Of a DNA stretch of 64,000 bases, positions 62,001 to 64,000 are shown in pieces (position 1 is the first letter of the stretch; each line of letters opens with the position of its first letter). Under the pieces are notes generated by a model, which had not been told where the DNA came from, ran no database searches, and saw only the letters and a list, made by a program, of their open reading frames with translations. The stretch spans positions 2,666,001 through 2,730,000 of the forward strand of contig NZ_CP051154.1 of the NCBI RefSeq assembly GCF_012317045.1, read 5' to 3'. This DNA comes from Leifsonia sp. PS1209 (lineage in GTDB: Bacteria > Actinomycetota > Actinomycetes > Actinomycetales > Microbacteriaceae). Made by a program: the position numbers and the translations under genes.

Positions 62001-62375
62001 CCCGAGCGGGTCGCCGAGCTGGCCAGGGAACTGCGCAAACGGATGCTGGTCAGCCGCCGCTTCCAGTCGTCGTACGTGGACAAGCCCGTGGTTGGCAGCG
62101 GCCTGCTCGGCCTGGCCGGATGGATGCTCGAACCGTCCAACGAGCGAGCCGCCGACCCGGCCTGGCTGGACGCCGGCTTCCGGATGTACGGGCTGGCAAC
62201 CCGGATGAACGCCCGCCAAGACCTCCCCAGCCTCAACCGGGTCCTGCTGCGCGACGAGCTCGTCGCCGCCCACGGTGCCGAGCGGGTGGACGCGGCGGTC
62301 GCCGCCGCCGCCGAGATTCCGCGCGACGAGGCGACGACGGCCGGATACGCGCTGCTGCAGTCGCTGCGCTACTGA
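59097..62375 (+). CDS. AfsR/SARP-type ATPase regulator (wHTH, BTAD, NB-ARC, TPR)
   Basis: The 1,092-residue protein has an OmpR-like winged helix (about 8-85), a BTAD domain (about 95-250, with AAPLNEQLHLERMRALDAAGR), an NB-ARC ATPase with P-loop GAGGLGKTRLAQE (about 295-307) and LLIIDNCEHVVDAAAAWV, then a long helical repeat region. Such proteins control antibiotics and development in actinobacteria, but no biosynthetic cluster adjoins it. The GTG at 59097 is chosen because TACTAT (59085-59090) lies six bases upstream. Codon 164 (59586-59588) is TTA, the only in-frame TTA I found in this window. Confidence 0.92.
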   Translation: MESRPSSPRIAILGPVLVEDRSGALAEPSGVLGKSLIVALVLARGSLSVPSLVSDLWDDTPPRQERAALQTLVSRVRTVTADGLLESTPSGYALGVDDAATDLGLARRHLERARQADRDGDAATIAAETAAALALWRGEPGGELGGTPLADALGRTAAELHDELLLLRARAARLLGDPEAALDDLRRLAEAAPLNEQLHLERMRALDAAGRRSDALRVFAEVKETLLDRLGTRPGPELVAYNAALLVQDDAPPAPPAPSRLRIGLRAAPNALIGREYDLDALEDLIATSRLTTILGAGGLGKTRLAQEVGHRALRIPSVVFVELASVRTGDDVTLAIASTLGIREANATRPGDPGARVDLRSRILGVLGERETLLIIDNCEHVVDAAAAWVADILESVTTVRVLATSRAPLAIGAEHVYPLDSLPSTARDAGGADSLRGPAVDLFVERARAARPGVVLPLDTVAELCERLDGLPLAIELAAARTRSMSVDEIARRLGNRFALLTGGERTAPERHRTLLAVIDWSWNLLGSSERALLRRLSRFPDGFSSTAAEAVSGEDAARVLDDLDALVSQSLVTVTEDETGVVRYHQLETVREFGDLALAEAGETELVQHRMAAWARTFARDALGRMSGRDQVPQFRRVTVEQDNLVAILRVALEHRDAPTIVAVFATLAYYWSLRSAHTEVVGFSPVVMEALAGWEPEGEDERIDAVAAYTILGGTFLFTEHRTALRAISRLKRARGTAALRDARLNALADAVSLGGRIAQTMALLERLRASQDPGLAAMGELLLAQFAENAGDLDGASESAQRAWEKALAAEDTWTTASAAQALAQVHSELAHPAEAILWADRAQFGFGQLQAMGDVRQIDWIVAINSVTLGELDRGRYLLERYLRDQDDTGFDYVDYLGVAYAGLAEIALLEGDDAEGVRLFLESVGVFGRSDAITNPWLVILAGAALLALQRVGHRSPDVVGPERVAELARELRKRMLVSRRFQSSYVDKPVVGSGLLGLAGWMLEPSNERAADPAWLDAGFRMYGLATRMNARQDLPSLNRVLLRDELVAAHGAERVDAAVAAAAEIPRDEATTAGYALLQSLRY

Positions 62376-62416
62376 GGGCGGACAGCGCCCCTGCGCGCTC
62401 CGCTCGCGCGGAGAAA

Positions 62417-62472
62417 GCACGACGCGCCGCCCGGATCTCCGTAGGAACGGAGACGCGGACGGCGCGTCGTGC
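62417..62472. terminator. Long hairpin terminator between the AfsR-type gene and the ABC exporter
   Basis: A perfect 13-base outer stem (62417-62429 with 62460-62472) encloses a second perfect seven-base stem, TCTCCGT (62436-62442) with ACGGAGA. It occupies the gap between two convergent genes and can stop transcription in both directions. Confidence 0.8.
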
Positions 62473-62501
62473 CGATGTTCCGCCTGAGCGGAGGCGGCGG
62501 G

Positions 62502-63320
62502 TTACGCCTTGCGCATGTACGCGCGAACGGTGAGCGGCGCAAACACCGCGACGATGACCGCCGCGCCGAGGAGGGCGATCAGACCGTCCGACCCGAAGGT
62601 GCCGTCGTTCGCGAGGTTGCGCACCGCCGTCACCAGGTGCGAGACCGGGTTGATGTTGACGAACCACTGCAGCCACTCGGGCAGCTTGTCCACTGGCACG
62701 TATGCGTTCGAGAGGAACGTCAGCGGGAACAGCACCATGAACGAGATGCCCTGGACGCTGCTGGCCGTGCGGGCGATCACGCCGAAGAACGCGAAGATCC
62801 AGCTGATCGCCCAGCTGCACACGATCACCAGCAGACCGGCGAGGATCACGAAGCCCAGGCCGCCTTCCGGTCGGTAGCCCATCGCGAAGCCGACGACGAA
62901 TGTGATGGTCGTCGCGATCGCGTAGCGGAGCGTGTCGGCGAGGAGCGCACCGGCGAGCGGCGCGATGCGCGCGATCGGCAGGGATTTGAAGCGGTCGAAC
63001 ACGCCCTTGTCCATGTCCTCGCGCAGCTGCACGCCCGTCACGACCGACGTCGTGATGACGGTCTGCACCAGGATGCCCGGGATGAGGAGCGGGAGGTATC
63101 CCGCCACGTTCCCGGCGATGGCGCCGCCGAACAGGTTCGCGAACATCAGCGTGAAGATGATCGGCTGCAGTGTCACGTCGAACAGCTGTTCCGGGGTCCG
63201 CTTGATCTTCAGGAGACCGCGGTACGCCATCGTCAGCGAGTTCGCGACGCTCTGGGAGAGGCTGACGTGGTTCTTCAGCCGCCGCTCGGACGGCGGGGTG
63301 ATGACAGTGAGGGCGCTCAT
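62502..63320 (-). CDS. ABC-2 type exporter permease (DrrB-like)
   Basis: The 272-residue protein has a cytosolic N-terminus, six helices and the ABC-2 pattern: RTPEQLFDVTLQPIIFTLMFANLFGG, then EDMDKGVFDRFKSLPIARIAPLAG at the cytosolic coupling loop, and SFMVLFPLTFLSNAYVPVDKLPEWLQ, a family hallmark. It likely exports a drug or lipid together with the ATPase encoded just upstream. The ATG overlaps that gene's stop (ATGA). Confidence 0.92.
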   Translation of the reverse strand: MSALTVITPPSERRLKNHVSLSQSVANSLTMAYRGLLKIKRTPEQLFDVTLQPIIFTLMFANLFGGAIAGNVAGYLPLLIPGILVQTVITTSVVTGVQLREDMDKGVFDRFKSLPIARIAPLAGALLADTLRYAIATTITFVVGFAMGYRPEGGLGFVILAGLLVIVCSWAISWIFAFFGVIARTASSVQGISFMVLFPLTFLSNAYVPVDKLPEWLQWFVNINPVSHLVTAVRNLANDGTFGSDGLIALLGAAVIVAVFAPLTVRAYMRKA

Positions 63321-64000
63321 GCGTCGACCCTTTCCGATTCGGGGGCCTCGGCGGAGTCGGACTTCTCGTCTTCGACGCCGTGGCCGGTGAGGGTGAGGAA
63401 GACCTCGTCGAGGGTCGGCTTCTGCACCGACATCTCGGTGAGGTGGATGCCCGCCTCGCGGAACGTCACGAACAGGTCGGTGACGGCATCCGCGTTGCGC
63501 ATCGGCGCGGTGATCCGCGTGCCTTCCGGCGAGATGACCGCATCCACGCCGAGCACGGTGGCGATGGCGCGACGCGCGTCCTCCATGTCGGCGGTGTCCG
63601 CCAGGCGCAGCTGCAGCGACGACTCGCCGACCGAGGCCTTGAGCTCGTCGGCCGTGCCCTCCGCGACGACACGTCCGGTGTCGATCACGGCGATGCGGTC
63701 GGCCAGCTGGTCGGCCTCATCCAGGTACTGGGTGGTGAGCAGCACCGTCGAGCCGGTGGCGACCAGGCGCCGGATGGTGTCCCACATCTGAGCGCGGGTG
63801 CGCGGGTCGAGGCCGGTGGTCGGCTCGTCGAGGAAGATCAGCGGCGGTTGCGCGATCAGGCTGGCAGCGAGGTCGAGGCGACGGCGCATCCCGCCGGAGA
63901 ACTTGGAGATGGGACGCTTGGCGGCGTCGGTCAAGCCGAACTCTTCGAGGAGTTCCGCGGACTTCCGCTTCGCCTCCGACCGGCTCAGACCGAGCAGGCG
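63317..64000 (-). CDS. ABC exporter ATPase (DrrA-like; partial, N-terminus cut by window edge)
   Basis: The visible 227 residues contain the signature KFSGGMRRRLDLAASLI, Walker B LIFLDEPTTGLDPRTR, the H-loop LLTTQYLDEADQLADRIAVI and a C-terminal extension of about 90 residues ending in an acidic stretch. QPTLDEVFLTLTG-like wording (here KPTLDEVFLTLTGHG) is typical of DrrA. The Walker A part lies beyond the window. It pairs with the ABC-2 permease through a four-base overlap. A divergent or upstream regulator cannot be judged from here. Confidence 0.92.
   Translation of the reverse strand, partial: RLLGLSRSEAKRKSAELLEEFGLTDAAKRPISKFSGGMRRRLDLAASLIAQPPLIFLDEPTTGLDPRTRAQMWDTIRRLVATGSTVLLTTQYLDEADQLADRIAVIDTGRVVAEGTADELKASVGESSLQLRLADTADMEDARRAIATVLGVDAVISPEGTRITAPMRNADAVTDLFVTFREAGIHLTEMSVQKPTLDEVFLTLTGHGVEDEKSDSAEAPESERVDA

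Overview
The window is GC-rich chromosomal DNA of a Gram-positive actinobacterium, most likely of the family Microbacteriaceae (Leifsonia-like). Evidence for this is the strong G/C third-position preference, frequent GTG starts, many leaderless promoters (TANNNT six to eight bases before the start codon), a DtxR/IdeR-type iron box, a glmU-prs pair next to rplY-pth-mfd-mazG-hisS-eno, and a metG-tatD-rsmA-ispE cluster. The genus is an inference. I see no prophage, CRISPR array, integrase, transposase or rRNA. The window is cut at both ends: a YchJ-family gene at the left and an ABC-exporter ATPase gene at the right.

Positions 1-9,000 hold small independent units: a VOC protein, a 35-residue membrane peptide, a TetR repressor divergent from a DHA2 efflux pump with two perfect palindromic operators, a tRNA with anticodon UAA but a short variable loop, an isochorismatase-like hydrolase, a second MFS pump divergent from a MarR-YigZ pair, and a type II NADH dehydrogenase. 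Positions 9,000-14,250 carry a membrane-anchored subtilase, a DUF501 protein and an FtsB/DivIC protein in one overlapping operon, then eno and hisS.

Positions 14,260-31,100 contain an epoxide hydrolase, an iron-siderophore ABC importer (binding protein, two permeases, ATPase) behind an iron box, mazG, nhaA with a structured leader, mfd, an alpha/beta hydrolase, two small lipoproteins, pth, rplY and gnd. Positions 31,100-44,400 contain prs, glmU, tRNA-Gln, a MarR regulator, a teichoic-acid polymerase/glycosyltransferase fusion, an acyl-CoA dehydrogenase, an ABC-F protein, a large LuxR-type ATPase regulator and uppP. Cell-envelope precursor supply (glmU, uppP, ispE, teichoic-type polymerase, FtsB) is a recurrent theme.

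Positions 44,400-64,000 contain the ispE-rsmA-tatD-metG operon, rsmI divergent from a protein O-mannosyltransferase, a sedolisin protease, a secreted cell-wall-binding-repeat protein, YeiH and SMR transporters, a metY-CoA-binding pair, a methyltransferase, an AfsR-type regulator and an ABC-2 exporter.

The less ordinary signals are these. (1) Three hairpin elements at convergent gene ends share a 15-nt core and have compensating arm changes. (2) The only in-frame TTA codon I found lies in the AfsR-type regulator, and the same window encodes an odd class-I-shaped tRNA(UAA). (3) Leaderless start signals are very regular. (4) The hexamer GGATGC is dense. (5) A conserved-looking leader precedes nhaA. 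All calls come from reading the sequence; no database search was run.
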